Source: JBBQHX01 sp035306065 (GTDB lineage: Bacteria > Gemmatimonadota > Gemmatimonadetes > Gemmatimonadales > Gemmatimonadaceae). From it: a DNA stretch of 14,919 nt. Position 1 is the first letter of the stretch; the number at the start of each line of letters is the position of its first letter. Location: positions 1-14,919 of the forward strand of contig DATGOL010000145.1 in assembly GCA_035306065.1 (NCBI GenBank), read 5' to 3'. Both the position numbers and the translations under genes were made by a program. The notes under the pieces were generated by a model. That model worked only from the letters and a program-made list of their open reading frames with translations, had not been told where the DNA came from and did no database searches. Positions 13,766-14,919 of this stretch are shown here, piece by piece.

Positions 13766-14919
13766 ATGATATTCGAGTTCGAGGAGAACGCGTCCCAGAA
13801 CGCCCGCATGAAGGTTGTGGGTGTGGGTGGTGGCGGCGGCAACGCCGTAAACCGGATGATCGAAGAGCAGCTGGAGGGGGTTGAGTTCATCTCGGTCAAC
13901 ACGGACGCTCAGGCATTGCTTGCCTCGAAGTCGGACGTGAAGATCCAGATCGGCAAGAAGCTCACACGCGGGCTTGGCGCTGGTGCGCGGCCGGAGATCG
14001 GCAGGCAGGCGATCGAAGAGAACCGGGATGAAGTGGGCCGAGTGCTCCAGGACGCTGACCTTGTATTCATCACGTGCGGCATGGGTGGAGGTACGGGCAC
14101 CGGCGCTGCTCCGGTGGTCGCCGAGCTGGCGCGGGAAGCCGGTGCGCTCACGGTGGGCATTACCACGCGTCCCTTCCTGTTCGAAGGCCGCAAGCGCATG
14201 CGACAGGCAGAAGCCGGCATCGCCGAAATGAGCAAGCACGTGGACACGATGATCGTGGTTCCGAACGAGCGCCTGCTCGCCGTGGTCGGCAAGGGAATCC
14301 CCTTCCAGGATGCACTCAAGAAGGCAGACGAGGTTCTCCTGCACGCTACCCAGGGCATCTCCTCGCTCATCAGCATCACCGGTATCGTGAACGTGGACTT
14401 TGCTGACGTTCGCACGGTGATGGAGAACGGCGGCTCGGCACTCATGGGTACGGGTGTCGGACGCGGCGAGAACCGCTCCGTGGAGGCGGCCCAGCAGGCC
14501 ATCTCCAGCCCGCTTCTGGACAATGTGTCCGTTGCCGGCGCGCTCGGCGTGCTCGTAAACATCACGGGCGGCCTGGACCTCACCCTCGGCGAGGTGCACC
14601 AGATCAACGAGATCATCCACGACGCCGTGGGCGACGACGCGGAGATCATCTTCGGTGCGGTGCACGAGCCGGCCATGCAGGGCGAAATTCGGGTTACGGT
14701 CATCGCCACGGGCTTCGACCGGAACCTTCTGAACGGTGCCCCGGCCGGGCTTTCCACGAGGCTCACTACGCATGGCTCGACACCGGTTTATGCTTCGGCA
14801 GACAGGAAGCAGGCTGGCACCATAAGCGCAAGCGAGGGTAGCACTGGTCCGGGCGCTCCGGTAATTCCGTTTCCCGGATCGCGTCAGCCTCGTCATACAC
14901 CTGCGCGGCCGACATTCGG
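13766..14919 (+). CDS. ftsZ: Cell division GTPase FtsZ, 3'-truncated by the window
   Basis: Tubulin-like GTPase that forms the cytokinetic ring. The frame runs from the ATG at 13766 without a stop to the window edge (384 complete codons). The start gives MIFEFEENASQNARMKVVGVGGGGGNAVNRMI, and the GGGGGNAVNRMI nucleotide-binding loop is at about 21-32. The tubulin signature GGGTGTGAAPV is at 107-117. Also visible are TRPFLFEGRKR, VPNERLL, GIVNVDFADVRTVM (about 206-219), and the T7 synergy-type loop NITGGLDLTLGEVHQINEII. From about residue 332 it enters the variable linker (SADRKQAGTISASEGSTGPG). The conserved C-terminal peptide that binds FtsA lies beyond the window. It is separated from ftsA by 408 nt, so it probably has its own promoter. 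GGAG at 13751-13754 is the likely ribosome binding site, spaced somewhat long at 11 nt. Confidence 0.97.
   Translation, partial: MIFEFEENASQNARMKVVGVGGGGGNAVNRMIEEQLEGVEFISVNTDAQALLASKSDVKIQIGKKLTRGLGAGARPEIGRQAIEENRDEVGRVLQDADLVFITCGMGGGTGTGAAPVVAELAREAGALTVGITTRPFLFEGRKRMRQAEAGIAEMSKHVDTMIVVPNERLLAVVGKGIPFQDALKKADEVLLHATQGISSLISITGIVNVDFADVRTVMENGGSALMGTGVGRGENRSVEAAQQAISSPLLDNVSVAGALGVLVNITGGLDLTLGEVHQINEIIHDAVGDDAEIIFGAVHEPAMQGEIRVTVIATGFDRNLLNGAPAGLSTRLTTHGSTPVYASADRKQAGTISASEGSTGPGAPVIPFPGSRQPRHTPARPTF

Noticed and set aside
13497..13769. Possible 90-residue small protein upstream of ftsZ, starting with TTG
   Set aside because: It has a rare start codon, no ribosome binding site at proper spacing, no motif or membrane segment with clear support, and overlaps the regulatory-looking sequence.
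12194..14896. Very long (about 900-codon) open frame on the - strand across ftsA, the gap and ftsZ
   Set aside because: It runs in exact codon register with ftsA and ftsZ, so it is broken only by sense TTA, CTA or TCA codons, which are rare at this GC. Its product has no recognisable domain and the opposite strand is fully explained by two certain genes.
1..14919. A novel mobile, defence or secondary-metabolite system hidden in the window
   Set aside because: All but the two gaps is occupied by universal cell wall and division genes in canonical order. No integrase, transposase, repeat array, toxin-like gene or compositional break was seen.

Overview
The window holds one long, unidirectional (+ strand) division and cell wall (dcw) cluster. 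The order is ftsI (5' end missing) - murE - murF - mraY - murD - ftsW - murG - murC - ftsQ - ftsA - ftsZ (3' end missing). All eleven genes were identified from hallmark protein motifs. No tRNA, rRNA, mobile element, CRISPR array or defence-type gene was seen on either strand.

Organism: a high-GC, Gram-negative-type bacterium that makes meso-diaminopimelate peptidoglycan, because MurE carries the DNPR specificity motif. The division transpeptidase ends in a single PASTA domain. Translation starts mostly lack Shine-Dalgarno sequences. High GC, a PASTA-bearing FtsI and an unusual FtsW make Gemmatimonadota or a related phylum my best guess. That is inference from general character, not from a marker gene.

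Layout: positions 2-9839 (ftsI to murG) are packed without usable gaps. Most junctions are 4-nt ATGA overlaps, murF/mraY overlap by 1 nt, and ftsW/murG are 3 nt apart. A gap of about 148 nt follows murG. It holds an inverted repeat and a weak promoter-like sequence. Then murC, ftsQ and ftsA form a second overlapping block (9988-13357). A 408-nt gap separates ftsA from ftsZ. It is the only sizeable non-coding region and the part most worth attention: tandem hairpins after ftsA, several perfect short palindromes with 3-nt centres, two promoter-like elements, and a site one base from a DnaA box.

How the genes work together: MurC, MurD, MurE and MurF build the UDP-MurNAc-pentapeptide in the cytoplasm. 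MraY attaches it to undecaprenyl phosphate (lipid I) and MurG adds GlcNAc (lipid II). FtsW polymerises lipid II and FtsI crosslinks the strands at the septum. FtsZ forms the ring, FtsA anchors it to the membrane, and FtsQ connects the ring to the FtsW/FtsI synthase. Against the classic Escherichia coli order, ddlB is absent between murC and ftsQ, and murB is also absent from the window. This is a conserved core locus. I found no new biological system, but several protein-level deviations and the ftsA-ftsZ regulatory region deserve a second look.
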